The notes under the pieces are model-generated. The model had not been told where the DNA came from, did no database searches, and saw only the letters and a program-made list of their open reading frames with translations. Positions 1-10,435 of a stretch of DNA of 64,000 bases are shown piece by piece. A program made the translations under genes and the position numbers. How positions within the stretch are numbered: position 1 is the first letter of the stretch; every line of letters starts with the position of its first letter. Source of the DNA: CAWBVG01 sp963792175 (GTDB taxonomy: Bacteria; Acidobacteriota; Vicinamibacteria; Vicinamibacterales; CAVVIG01); contig CAWBVG010000003.1 in assembly GCA_963792175.1 (NCBI GenBank), positions 105,674 through 169,673 on the forward strand, in the 5' to 3' direction.

Positions 1-1717
1 ACACGTCGGCGGCCTACCTCGATGAGTACCTGAACGGCCTCGATTCGATGGCGTCGGCGCTCACGCGGCATCCGGCGGTGATGACGCTGGACCGCGCGGC
101 GAGCGACCGGCTGTTCGCGGGTGTGCTGCGCGAGCCAGCCGCTGCTGCTCAACATCCTGCTGACCGATCGCACAGGCGTCGTGAAAGGCACGGGTCTGCC
201 TGCGCGCGTGGAGGTGGGACCGGCGGTCGCGCAGCCCTATGTGCAGGCGGTCGTGTCCTCGGGCAAAGCCACCATCAGTGAGCTGACGAAGGGCGTCAGG
301 TGTCGGGAAAGCCGACCGTCGTGCTGGCGTATCCGGTCAGACACGATGAGCACGGCGACGTCGTCGGCGTTCTGGCGCTCGGCATCAACCTCACGCGAGA
401 TGCAGACGCTGTTCCGCGACATTCCGCTGCCGGAAGGGTCGGTGGTCACGCTGACCGACGCGGAGAGCCGCGTGCTCGCGCGCAGCCGCGACGCGGATCT
501 CTACATCGGCAAGCCGCTGGAGCGCTGGGACCGCGGCGCCGCCGAAAGACGTGCCGCGGACGCAGGTCATGACGGGCCCGGATGGCGTGCCCCGCTTCTA
601 CGGGAACGCCGTCATCGCCCGCGGTCCCTGGCTGCTCAGCGTCGGCATTCCCACCAGCCGTGGCGGTCAGCGCGCCTGGCGCCGCTGTTCCTCCGCAACA
701 TCATCATCTCGTCGGTGGGGATCGTCGCGGTCCTGCTGTTGTCGCTGGGTCTGTCGACGCTGATCGGCCGCGGCATCAGCGGCGTTCGGGACGCCGTGCA
801 ACGCATCGCCGACGGCGACCTTTCGCCGCCGGTCCGGACGCCGGTGCCGAATCTCGAGCTTGCGCAGCTGCAGAACGCGTTCATCACCATGGCGGCCAAC
901 CTGCGCGAAACGCAGGAGAAGCTCGATCGGCAATTCGAGCAGGAGCGCAAGGTGCGCGAGACGCTGCAGTCGCTGCAGCGGCAGGTCGTACGCCAGGAGC
1001 GGCTGGCGGCGGTCGGCGTCCTGGTGTCGGGCGTGGCGCACGAGCTGAACAACCCGCTGCAGGCGATTCTCGGCACCGCGGAGCTCCTCGAGCGCCGCGG
1101 CGGGCTGTCCACCGATGCGCTCGAGGAAATCGCGTTCGTCAAGACGCAGAGCCGGCCGCGCGCGCGAGATCATCCGCAACCTCTCCCGCTTCAGCAGCCA
1201 GCAGTCAGGCCCGCCGGCGCTCGTCGACCTGCGCGACGTCATCGGCGAGGTCGTGCAGCTGCGGCGGCGCGATCTCGACGCCGGGATCGATCGCGCTCGA
1301 CGTCGAAACGTCGACCACCCGCAAGGTGTACGCGAACTTCACCGAGCTCGAACAGGTGATGCTCAACTTCGTCATCAACGCCCAGCAGTCGATCGAGGCC
1401 GTCGGCCGCGACCAAGGGCCGCATCATGATCCGCTTGTTCGACGTCGGCAAGCGAGTGCGCCTCGAGGTCCACGACGACGGCCCCGGCGTCACCCCGGAA
1501 GACGAGCCGAAGCTGTTCCAGCCGTTCTTCACGACGAAGCCGGTCGGGCAAGGGCACCGGTCTCGGGCTGTCGGTCAGCTACGGCATCATCGAGTCCTAC
1601 GGCGGATCGATCGGCACCAGGGCAACAATGGGGCGGCGCCACGTTCTTCTTCGAGCTGCCGGCCAGCGATCCCGCGCGCCTGGCTCCGCCCGGCGACACC
1701 TCGGCCCAGACCAATGA
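1..1717 (+). CDS. Sensor histidine kinase, 5' truncated and frameshifted
   Basis: Membrane sensor kinase that would autophosphorylate a histidine and pass the phosphate to a response regulator. The gene enters from the left edge. Its parts appear in order in alternating frames: an extracellular cache-like sensor (about 20-660), a transmembrane helix (IIISSVGIVAVLLLSLG) at about 700-760, a HAMP-like linker (RDAVQRIADGDLSPPV), a coiled coil, and a HisKA box with the phospho-acceptor in SGVAHELNNPLQAI at about 1026-1070. An HATPase domain follows, with an N box (LNFVINAQQSI), a G1 box (HDDGPGV) and a GTGLGLS-like G2 box near 1553. At least six frame changes are needed, so these are probably sequencing indels. 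The end is set at the TGA overlapping the ATG of the next gene. No partner regulator is visible. Confidence 0.8.
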
Positions 1718-2999
1718 CCGATCGTCTCTATTACACGCGATCCGTACCTACGAACGTTTGACGCCACCGTCGAGCAGGTCGAACCGCGTGGCGACCGCTG
1801 GTCGTCACGCTCGACCGGACGGCCTTCTATCCCACCACCGGCGGCCAGCCGTTCGACACCGGTACGCTGGGCGGCCTTCGCGTCGTGGACGTGGTCGATG
1901 AGGAGGACGGCGGTATCACGCACGTCGTGGAGCAGCCGGGTGTCAGACAGGTGTCTGACACGTGTCTGACACCGGGGCAGAGGCGTCCACGGCGAGATCG
2001 ACTGGGCGCGGCGGTTCGATCACATGCAGCAGCACACCGGGCAGCACGTGTTGTCCGCGGCGATTCTGACGCGTGTGCCGCGCGCGGACGGTGAGCTTTC
2101 ATCTGGGCGCGGCCGTGTCCACGATCGACCTGGAGCGCGAGCTGTCGCCAGCCGAGATCGCCGCCGCCGAAACCGAAGCCAACCGCGTCGTGTGGGAGGA
2201 CCGTCCGGTGACGATCCGCTTCGTGTCGTCGGAGGAAGCGGCGGCGCTGCCGCTGCGCAAGGAACCGGCGCGCGGCGGGACGCTGCGGTTGATCGAGGTC
2301 GAAGGGTTCGACCTGTCGGCCTGCGGCGGCACCCACGTCGCGCGAAGCGGCGCCATCGGCATCATCGCCGTCGCGTCGTGGGAACGGTTCAAGGGAGGCC
2401 AGCGCCTCGAGTTCCTCTGCGGCGGTCGTGCGCTGGGCCGCTGGCGATCCTTTCGCAATACCATCGCGTCGAGTGTCCGCCTGCTGTCCGTGCTGCCGGA
2501 GGAGATTCCGGCGACCGTCGAGCGCATGCAGGGAGACGCGCGCGAGCAGAAGCGTGCGGCCGCGGCATGGCAAACCGAGCTGGCGAAATTCCGCGCACGG
2601 GAATTGGCAGAGGCTGCGGAATCGATCGACGGCACTTCCGCAGTGCTTCGGGCGGTTGATGCCGATGCGAACGGGTTGAAGGCGCTGGCGACCGCCGTCG
2701 CCGCCGCGTCCCACTCCGTCGTCGTCCTGGTATCCACGACCCGTCCCGCGCTCGTGGTCGCCGCGCGATCTCCGGACGCCGCGGTGTCCGCGCAGCAGAT
2801 CATTGCGACACTGACCGGCAAGTTTGGCGGCAGGGGCGGCGGGAAGCCGGAGCTCGCGCAGGCGGGGGGCCTTGATGCGTCCGCGGAAGAGATCCTGGCG
2901 GCCGCGCGTGTGTTTCTCGTGGCTCGTAGCCGAGCCTGCGCGCTTCGTGCCTTCGTGGTCCCGATCTTTCAGGGTCGCGTCAGTGCCAGCACCGCGTAA
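1714..2999 (+). CDS. alaX: Alanyl-tRNA editing protein (AlaX-L type)
   Basis: Free-standing editing protein that hydrolyses mischarged Ser- or Gly-tRNA(Ala). The start ATG at 1714 reads MTDRLYYT. A frameshift at about 1750 leads into the typical FDATVEQV and FYPTTGGQPFDTG region. The zinc-binding HxxxH sits in MQQHTGQHVLSAA (about 2023-2061) and the second zinc motif is CGGTH at about 2320. A DHHA1-like tail follows (GKFGGRGGGKPELAQAGG, about 2818-2870). The reading frame is uninterrupted from 2073 onward. A palindromic element (1940-1973) interrupts the segment just before the HxxxH motif and appears to add about a dozen residues. The 3' end overlaps the convergent gene by about 30 bases, so the last 20-odd residues may not belong to the family core. 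Confidence 0.85.
1940..1973. repeat. Palindromic REP-like element inside alaX
   Basis: GTGTCAGACA, then GTGTCTGACAC and a second TGTCTGACACC, forming overlapping inverted copies around a GTCAGAC/GTCTGAC core. It lies in the coding sequence between the N-terminal part and the HxxxH motif of AlaX. The same core, in a CCC/GGG context, forms the perfect palindrome at 34939-34962. Confidence 0.7.
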
Positions 3000-4063
3000 C
3001 CGGTGGCGGCGTCGCTCATGAACTTTCCGACGTCGGTCCCGGGATCGCGTTGCTTGTTCAGCGACGACGCGGTCCACATGCCGGTGGCCCGATCCTGATT
3101 GGCGACGAGCCACGCGCGCCCGCGCGCAACCACTGGGTCGGCCGACGAGCGTCCCGCCTGCTGCAGCGCGTGGACGACAAGGCCGGTCGCGTAACCGTCG
3201 CTCTTCGTGTCGAACGGCGTCGAATCGTTGCGCTTCCAGTCGCCGGCGAGCGACGCCGCGTTCCAGCCACCATCCGCTTGCTGCTTCGCGACCAGGGCGT
3301 CGACGATCTGCCGGCTCTGTTCCGGTGTGAGCACGCCGGGGATTTTCGAGGACGCCCACAGAATCATCGCGCGGTTGAGGAGGTCCGCTTTGTCGACGCC
3401 GCCGCCAAGGCTGGTGGCCAGCGCTTTTACGCGGTCCTGATTCGCCGGCAATGCCGCATAACCGCCCGGTGCCATACCCAGCGCGATCGCGGCCAGCGCG
3501 TTCCCGAAGTATTGAGAGCCAGGCGCTTCCCACGGTTCGTTGTGGAAGTTCAGCCAGGCCCATCCGCCCGCCTGCTCGCCGGCTTTGAACTGCAGCGCCC
3601 ACAGGTTGTCGAACGCCTGCCTGAGGTCGTCGCTCAACGTGCCGAGGCTGGCGTCACGCGCGGAGAGCACCGCCGCGTTCAGGATCGCTTCGGTGCCGCG
3701 CGACTCGCTGGTCTTCGGCAGCCCGCGCGTCTGGTCGGGATAGAACGGCTCGACTTCCTTCCAGAGACGCACACGCTTGGTGACCTGCTCGAGCATCTTG
3801 CGCTCCGGCGCCGACGCCTCGTGCTCGGCCAGCGGCCCGCGCAGCGCGGGGCGTGCCAACGCATAGGGCAGCGCGGTATGGCACGACACGCAGGCGGTGT
3901 CGTGGTCGCGCGCCGCGTTGGGCCACGTCAGCCACCAGCTTTGACGGCCATCCATGTACCCGGCCGCCGCTTTCGGATCCCACCCCGGCGACGACGCAAG
4001 GTGCTGCGCCTGCGCCACCGCGAGGCCCGCCAGGAGACACGACGCGAAGATGAACGTTCTCAT
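2969..4063 (-). CDS. Terpene-cyclase-fold repeat protein with CxxCH motif
   Basis: Intact 364-residue protein with a signal peptide (MRTFIFASCLLAGLAVAQAQ), so probably periplasmic. A CVSCHTALPY motif at about residue 58 resembles a c-type haem site. The rest carries alpha-toroid repeats of the squalene-hopene cyclase/prenyltransferase kind, such as QQADGGWNAASL and QDRATGMWTASS, and SDGYATGLVVHAL. The DxDD catalytic signature of real squalene-hopene cyclases is not seen, so cyclase activity is doubtful. It starts at ATG 4063, overlapping the TGA of the upstream dacB-like gene (ATGA), and is the last gene of the operon that begins at 10326. The exact function is unknown to me. Confidence 0.8.
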   Translation of the reverse strand: MRTFIFASCLLAGLAVAQAQHLASSPGWDPKAAAGYMDGRQSWWLTWPNAARDHDTACVSCHTALPYALARPALRGPLAEHEASAPERKMLEQVTKRVRLWKEVEPFYPDQTRGLPKTSESRGTEAILNAAVLSARDASLGTLSDDLRQAFDNLWALQFKAGEQAGGWAWLNFHNEPWEAPGSQYFGNALAAIALGMAPGGYAALPANQDRVKALATSLGGGVDKADLLNRAMILWASSKIPGVLTPEQSRQIVDALVAKQQADGGWNAASLAGDWKRNDSTPFDTKSDGYATGLVVHALQQAGRSSADPVVARGRAWLVANQDRATGMWTASSLNKQRDPGTDVGKFMSDAATGYAVLALTRP

Positions 4064-5594
4064 CGTTTGAACTCCGCCAGCCGGACGACGATGGCGTCGG
4101 CCGTTCGGTTGATTGTATCCGGCGTCGTCTCGAAATTGTTCGCGAGGATGGCGAACACCAGCGGCTCGCCATCCGCCGTCGTGACGAAGCCGGAAAGCCC
4201 GCGGACGTTCGACATCGAGCCGGTTTTGGCTCGCGCGTTGCCCTCGGCCGCGGTGCTCTTCATGCGGTTCGTCAGGCTCCCGTCACGGCCCGCGATCGGC
4301 AGGCTCTCCTCGAACGGCCCCTTGAGCGAACTCTGCTGATCGATGTGCGTGAGAATCGTGACGAGCGCCTCGGGTGTGACGTAGTCGTAGCGCGACAATC
4401 CGGATCCATCGCGCAGGATGAGACCGTCCGGGCCGACGCCCCAGGCTTGCAGCGCCGCCAGAGCGACGGAGCGGCCTGCGGCGGTGGACCGTCCGGACGC
4501 GCCCGCCCCCAGTGTCTTGAGAAACGTCTCCGCATAGAGGTTCTGGCTGGCTTTCATCAGGCGCAGCGCCAGCGTGGACAGCGGCGCCGACCGATGGCTG
4601 ATCAACGGCGCGCCGTACGGAGGCGCGGGCGCGTCGCGAATGTCGTCGATGTCGACCGCCGGGCCTCGCACGTCGATGCCATGGGCGATCAGCGTGGTTC
4701 GCAGCGCGTTCACGAAAAACTGCGTGGGGTTGTCGACGGAAACGTCGCGTGAAACCGGCGGCGCGCCGAACGGCACGGCGCCGCTCAGACGCAGGCGCGG
4801 GCTTCCCGGCAGCCGATGCGCCGAGATCGCCGCCGGCCGGTCGGCCGCGGATGTCGTCAGCGAGCTCTCCACCACCAGCCCGCCGCTTGCCGGCGAAACA
4901 GCCACGCCCGCCCAATCGCCGACGGCCATGCCCGGTCCCACGGTGACGCGCACGGCATTCTCGTTGTATTGCAGCGCGCTGACGCCGGCGGCATAGTCGT
5001 CGGGGAGGTCGTCCCACGACCACCCGAATCCCAGGCCGTCATCGTCGAACGCGTTGTCGTCGCCGATGATGCGGCCGGCGATCGCGCGTAGTCCGCGCGC
5101 CTTCAGCTGCTCGGCCCACGCGCCGAGGACGTCGGGCGTCTCGCCGATGCTCGGATCGCCCGAGCCGACGACGAGCAGGTCGCCCTGCAGGACGCCCGCG
5201 TCGATGCGTCCGGCTGCAAACACGCTGCGTCTCGTACGTGTAGTTCCAGCCCAGCCGCTCCGCGGCGGCGGCCAGCGTCACGATTTTCATGTTCGACGCC
5301 GGCATCATCAGCCGTCTGGCGTTGAGGGCATACAGCGTCTCGCCGCGTTTTCAGCGACTTGACGAGCACGCCCCAGTAGCCGTGCGCGAGCGCCGGCGCG
5401 GCCAGGAGTGCGTCGATGTCACGGACCAGGGCAGGAAGGGCTGGATGGGCGGGAGCGGCCGGATGGGCAGGCTTGCCACCGAAGCGCGCGGCGCGGAGGT
5501 GGCGAAGGGCAGGATGACACGCGACGAGCAGAACGGCGAACGCGATCGCGAGCGAGAGCGGAGCGATGCGTCCGTAGCAGCGGCCGCTTGTCAC
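4060..5594 (-). CDS. dacB: D-alanyl-D-alanine carboxypeptidase/endopeptidase (S13, PBP4 type)
   Basis: Periplasmic penicillin-binding protein that trims or cleaves peptidoglycan peptides. All three serine-acylase motifs are visible: SxxK in MMPASNMKIVT (about 5280), the SxN-equivalent region DGSGLSRYD (about 4400) and KTG in ARAKTGSMSNVRG (about 4220). The N terminus (GTG 5594) has a hydrophobic export segment (LSLAIAFAVLLVAC). Two frame changes between about 5224 and 5345 split the N-terminal part; the rest, 387 residues, is open. A Pro/Ala/His-rich stretch after the signal (about 5430-5500) is encoded by a phrase repeat of the GGGCAGGATGGG kind. Coupled by ATGA to the downstream gene and 16 bases after the DUF4340 gene. 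Confidence 0.85.
5425..5495. repeat. GGGCAGGA/GGATGGGC phrase repeat in the dacB 5' region
   Basis: Degenerate units such as GGGCAGGAAGGGCTGGATGG and CGGATGGGCAGG. They encode the low-complexity PAHPAAPAHPALPAL segment behind the DacB signal peptide. Similar phrases lie at 21023-21110 and 50308-50342. Confidence 0.5.
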
Positions 5595-5610
5595 GGCCGC
5601 GATGCACGCA

Positions 5611-6961
5611 TCACTTCGACAGTTCGTCCAGCGACTTCAGCGTCTCGGTGAGATCGGCGGCGTCGGTCTTGGCGGCGCCCGGCTCGCCCGGACGCAGCGC
5701 CAGCACGTCGGCGCCGTCCTTCCCGAACGTGACGCGCTCTTCTTTCTTGCCGTCGTCGAACTTCACGTGGATCTCGAGCGCGGGCTGAGCGGCGCGCCTT
5801 GCCGTCCACGAACGATGTCGCGCGCATGTTGGCGAGCTTGGCCAGCAGCGCGTCGACCTTGTCGCGATCGGCGTCGGCCGCGTTCGGGCTGACGCGCCGC
5901 CACTTGTCCTGCGCGTTCTCGCCCTGGCCCTTGACGCGCTCGAAGACCACGACGTCCTTGCCGCGCGATCAACTCGACGCGGTTCGCGTTGAAGGCGCGG
6001 AACTCGAAGAGGTCCTTGCGGCGGTAGTCGTCGGCGCCCTTCTTCAAGTCGTCGATCAGCGCGCTTTCGACGGTGACGACCGCCGGCTTCGACGCGTCGC
6101 GGGCGTAGACCGTCGTGTCCGTCGCCTTGCCGCCGACGAGCAGCGTGGCGCGCGCGCTGCCGGCGTTGAGGTTGACCGTCGCTTCCGGCTTGTCGAGGCC
6201 GTACTTCTTCAGGTCCGCCGGCGTCGCCTGATCCGCCGCGATCGACTTCATCTGCACCGTCTGCACGCGGCCGATCAGCCCTTCGACGGATCCGAAGTCG
6301 GCCCGCGTCTCGAGCGGCTTCCTGATCTTCCAGTCCGCGCCGTCCTTCGCCAGCACGAGCGTCTTGCCGCCGGCGATCGACTTCGACGCCGTCGACCTTG
6401 TCGCGGTCGAACTTCAGCACGATCTTGTCGCGCAGGTCGAACGTGTACTTGTTGAACGTCGTTTCCTGGAACGCCGGGATCAGGAACACCCGCTTCTCGT
6501 CGTTCCGCTTCGCGAAGAGGTCGCCGCCGGTCGGCGATTTCTCGCCGATGAGCAGCTTCGGTAGTCCTTGTCGCCGGCCGCCTTGAAGTCGACCTCGATC
6601 CGCGGGTTCGAGAGGCCGTAGTCGTTGAGGTTCGACGGGTTCTCGTCGATGACGCGCGACGATCTCGGTCGTCGCGAGCGCCGACGTGATGCCGGACACT
6701 TCGGTCTCGTCGGCCTTGGCGGCGACCGGCTGCAGCGACCTGCCACGTGCCGTTGTCTTTCTTGAGCGTCGTGGCGTCGCCGCCGGCGGCGCTGATCCTT
6801 GATCTCCTCGATCTTGTCGGCCTCGAGCGCCGGCGAACACCTTCTCTCTTCTTGCCGGTGTCGCCGTCGCCTTCCGGCTTCTTCCAGGTGACGAAGTAGA
6901 TGTAGGCGCCGAGCCCGGCGAGGACGACGACGAGCGCAATCGTGGACCGCAGACCGCGCAT
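5611..6961 (-). CDS. DUF4340 domain-containing protein
   Basis: Membrane-anchored periplasmic protein of the family that accompanies GldA/F/G-type ABC transporters. It starts at ATG 6961 (MRGLRSTIALVVV), with one N-terminal helix (about residues 6-27) followed by KKPEGDGDTGKK. The remainder is read in alternating frames: FNKYTFDLRDKIVLKFDRDK, the DWKIRKPLETRADFG segment and TVNLNAGSARATLLVGGKA are typical of DUF4340 repeats, and the end is LTETLKSLDELSK at 5611. At least six frame changes are needed, probably sequencing errors. It starts two bases after the GldG-like stop (TAA CG ATG). The biochemical role is unknown; context suggests a partner of the transporter. Confidence 0.7.
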
Positions 6962-6963
6962 CG

Positions 6964-8559
6964 TTACCGCCTCCGCCACCAGGTGTAGACGCCCGTGCCG
7001 AAGATCGCACGCCGGGATGATCAGCAGCGACAGCCAGCATGATGTTCGCCTGCTGCGTCGCCGTCAGCGTGATGCGGCGATCGTCGGCTTCCTTCGGCCG
7101 GATCGAGATCAGGTTCTCCTGCTGCGACAGCCAGCCGACGATGTTCATGAACAGATCGCGGTTGCCCTGGATGCCGAGGCCCGCGTTGGCGGCGAAGTCC
7201 GAGTCGCCGATGACCACGACGCGCGTTTCCGGCTTCGGCGCGTCGGCCGGCTCGCCGGGCTTCGGCGCGCGCGGTCGACGGCGCCGACACCGCCGACGGC
7301 AATCGACGACCGGCCCCTTCTTGTCGCCTTTCGCCTCGTCGAGCGCCACCTTGCCGCTCGTCGAGCAGGCCCTTGATGTCCGTTTCGGCCCAGCTTCGCG
7401 GGCTCGTCTCGACGAACGGCTGCGCGGTGTGGCCGTTGACGCCGCCGCTGACCGGCGTCGACCGATCGCGCCAGCGGAAACGCCGTCAGGAACGTGAAGC
7501 GCTGCGTGATCGGATGCGACGGATAGTTCGCCGCGACCGGCACCGACGCGTCGGTGCCGATCAGCCGGCCCATGCCGCTGACGTCGACGACGACGTCGTT
7601 GCCGACGTCGATGCCCCAGTCGTGCGCCAGCGCGATCAGGTTGGTCAGCGGCGGGCTGTCGGGCTTGTCCGGCGGGTCGAGCTCGAGCAGCAGCTTGCCG
7701 GCCTTGTCGAGATACTTCTTCAGCGCGTCGATTTCCGGCGGGAAGAAGTCGGTCCGCGGCCCGGCGACGATGACCACCGCCGCATCGTCGGGCACCGCGC
7801 CCTGCTGCGCGAGCACCAGCTTGTCGACGGTGTAGTTCTCGCGGCCGAGCGCGGCGGCGATCGCCGCTGTAGCCGTCGCGCTCGGCCGAGGTCGGTGTCC
7901 TTCTCGCCGTGGCCCTGCGTGAAGTACACCTTCTTCTGCTGGCCGGTGACCACCTTGATGATGCCGTTGGTGATGTCCTGCTCGTTGTCCGACGGTGACG
8001 CGCTCGGTGCGGCCCTTGTAGTTGAAGACGATCGTGCCGTACTGCTGAATCTGGTTCTGCCTGCGCGACCGTCGGCTTCTTGTCGGGATCGATGTACTCG
8101 GTCGATGACCTGCTTCGACGTGTACTGGTATTCCTTCAGCTTGTCCTGATAGCGCTGGAACTCCGTGCTCCTGCGCGAACACCAGCACCTGCAGCGGCGC
8201 GTCGAGCTTCGCCAGGACGTTCCTGCGTCTGGTCCGACAGGCTGAACTGCTTGTTCGCGGTGAGGTCCCAGCGCTTGTTCTGCTCGCGCGCCGATGTAGT
8301 TGATCGCGACGAGGATGCCGAGCACGACGAGGACGCTCGTCGCGGCCAGCGTGCCGTAGCGCGCCTGGCGGCCGCGAGAACACCTGCGCGATCTCGCGCC
8401 ACTGGCCCAGCGTGTAGACCAGCACGCAGACGAGGCCCGCCCAGGCCAGGTAGTAGGCGTACTGCTCCTTGGCCGGCAGGCCGAAGCGGATCGCCGACGG
8501 CCGACGAACACCAGCGCCGTGCCGAGCCAGCCGACGATGCTGAGAATTCGATTGACCAT
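6964..8559 (-). CDS. GldG-family ABC transport auxiliary protein
   Basis: Starts at ATG 8559 (MVNRILSIVGWLGTALVFVG), directly after the permease stop. Several N-terminal helices follow (AYYLAWAGLVCVLVYTLGQW, SVLVVLGILVAINYI). Then comes the large periplasmic domain: RWDLTANKQFSLSDQT, LDAPLQVLVFAQE, GQQKKVYFTQGHGEKDTD, AVVIVAGPRTDFFPPEI. The stretch RVVVIGDSDFAANAGLG lies near the end. The last residues, in a shifted frame, are GTGVYTWWRRR with TAA at 6964-6966. This architecture matches GldG/IftA-like proteins of ABC exporters; in most bacteria these have nothing to do with gliding. Several indels break the frame. It is followed after two bases by the DUF4340 gene. Confidence 0.8.
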
Positions 8560-9339
8560 TTAGCCGCGCCACCGTTCGCTGTCGACCGACTTCGCGGTCA
8601 GGAACAATCCGAACGTGATGAAGCTCAGGTAGTAGATCAGATGCGTCGTGTCGATGACGCCCTTTGCGAAGTCGTCGAAGTGGTCGATGATCGACAGATA
8701 CTGCGTCAGCTCGTCGACCGTCGGCCCGGCGAAGCTGCCGATCCAGTTGATGATCCAGAGCAGCAGGAACACCGCGAAGGTGGCCATCGCCGGCGACGAT
8801 CTGGTTCTTGGTCAGGCTCGAGATGAACAGGCCGACCGAGATGAAGCAGCCGCCGAGCAGCAGCAGCCCGAGATAGGCCGTCGACGATCGGCTTCCACTC
8901 CGGGCTTGCCGTAGACGAACAGGAGGCCGATGTGGATCAGCGTGACGCGCCAGCATCACGCCGTAGAGCGCCATCGCGCCGAGGAACTTGCCCATGATGA
9001 TCTGGAAGTCGGTGAGCGGCGAGGTGAGCAGCAGCTCGATCGTGCCCGACCGCTTCTCCTCGGAGTAGGTCCGCATCGTCACCACCGGCAGCAGGAACAG
9101 CACCAGGATCGTGCACGTTCTGCAGCAGCGGCCGGATCAGCTGCTGGTTGACGTTCATCGCCTGCGGCCCGGCCTGGCCGAACTGGCTCATCTGCATGCT
9201 CTGGCGCACGAAGAAGTCCAGGATGGCGACGAAGAAGTAGCCGAAGAGCAGCGCCAAGAAGCCGATGACGATGTAGGCGATCGGCGAGGCGAAGTACGAC
9301 TTGCAGCTCTTTGTGCGCGATCGCGAGGATGTTACGCAT
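8560..9339 (-). CDS. ABC transporter permease (GldF-like)
   Basis: Inner-membrane subunit of the ABC complex. The start ATG 9339 reads MRNILAIAHKEL, typical of ABC-2 permeases. Helices include SPIAYIVIGFLALLFGYFFV and TFAVFLLLWIINWIGSF. The conserved cytosolic motif is EEKRSGTIELLLTSPLTDFQ at about 8995-9060. It ends FGLFLTAKSVDSERWRG with TAA at 8560-8562, immediately before the GldG-like ATG. The gene is split by about four indels. Genes for the ATPase and GldG flank it, supporting a three-part transporter with an unknown substrate. Confidence 0.8.
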
Positions 9340-10326
9340 GGGGCGCCTCTCCTGCACGGCGGCCGCCTCGTCGCGCCGCGCGCGGCCGTTTCGTCGGTCG
9401 TGAGCGACAGGAAGATCTCCTCGAGGCTCATGCGCATCGGCCGCAGCTCGAGCAGTCCCCAGCCGCTGCGTGACGACGGCGCGCGCGAGATCGCGGCGGA
9501 CGTCGCGGCCGCGTCTCGCTGTCGACTTCGTAGCCGACCACGCCGTTCGCGGCGATCCGACTCGACGACGCGCGTCACGCCGGGGACGTGCCCGAGCACG
9601 CCGGCCGCGTCGGCGCCGCCGGCGTCGACCTGCACGTACATCGTTTCCGATCCGCGCAGCCGCGCCGTGAGGTTGTCGGGCGTGTCGACCGCGACGACGC
9701 GTCCCTTGTTGATGATGACGACGCGCTGGCAGGTCTGCGAGACCTCGGGCAGGATGTGCGTGCTCAGGATGATCGTGTGATCGCCGGCGAGCTCCTTGAT
9801 GAGCTGGCGCGTTTCGATGATCTGCTTCGGGGTCGAGGCCGGCGGTCGGCTCGTCGAGGATCAGGACGTCGGGGTTGTGGATGAGCGCCTGCGCGAGGCC
9901 GACGCGCTGCCGGTAGCCCTTCGACAGCTTGGCGCACTGGCGGTCCGCCATGTCGGCGATGCGCGTGCGCTCCATCACCTGTCTGATCCGCGCTGACGCC
10001 GCTCGGCCGACGGCACGCCCTTGATCTTGCGCGACGAAGTCGAGGTACTCGACGACGGTCATGTCGGGGTAGAGCGGCGGCGTCTCCGGCAGGTAGCCGG
10101 TGCGGCGCTTGGCCTCGATCGGCTGGTCGAAGACGTCGAAGCCGGCGACGATCGCCTTGCCTTCGGTGGCCGGCATGTAGCCGGTCAGGATGCGCATCGT
10201 CGTGGTCTTGCCGGCGCCGTTCGGTCCGAGAAAGCCGAGAATCTCGCCGCGCTCGACGCGGAAGCTGACGTCGTCGACGGCGGTGACGCGGCCGTAGCGT
10301 TTCGTGAGGTGCTGAACCTCAATCAC
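9336..10326 (-). CDS. ABC transporter ATP-binding protein (GldA-like)
   Basis: Cytosolic ATPase of the operon. It starts with GTG at 10326 (MIEVQHLTKRYGRV), preceded by an AGGAGTT ribosome site. Motifs: Walker A GPNGAGKTTT, signature LSKGYRQRVGLAQAL, Walker B LILDEPTAGLDP. The core is open to about 9840, after which indels shift the frame. The end is the shifted MRMSLEEIFLSLTTDE segment at about 9390-9430, so the stop coordinate is approximate. It is the first gene of the run down to 2969, with stop/start gaps or overlaps of a few bases throughout, which indicates a single operon. Confidence 0.85.
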
Positions 10327-10435
10327 AAGGAACTCCTATTTCTGCGAGTCGCCAACCGAAAATGCTAGCCGAACCGCTGTTAAAAATGGTAGGGGACGGT
10401 CCGGACGTCTTTAGTCATCCTTACGCGGAGGCTTC
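10327..10435. promoter_or_regulatory. Divergent intergenic region, transporter operon / peroxiredoxin
   Basis: A 109-base gap between two genes read outward, so it must carry both promoters. On the left, an AGGAGTT site precedes the GTG of the ABC ATPase. On the right, GCGGAGG precedes the peroxiredoxin ATG. The A/T-rich stretch GTTAAAAATGGTAG at about 10379-10392 is the best candidate core. I could not assign clear -35/-10 pairs. Confidence 0.4.

Noticed and set aside
1827..3602. Minus-strand frame of 591 residues opposite alaX
   Set aside because: Arg/Gly/Ala-rich shadow that crosses two clear genes; no recognisable domain.
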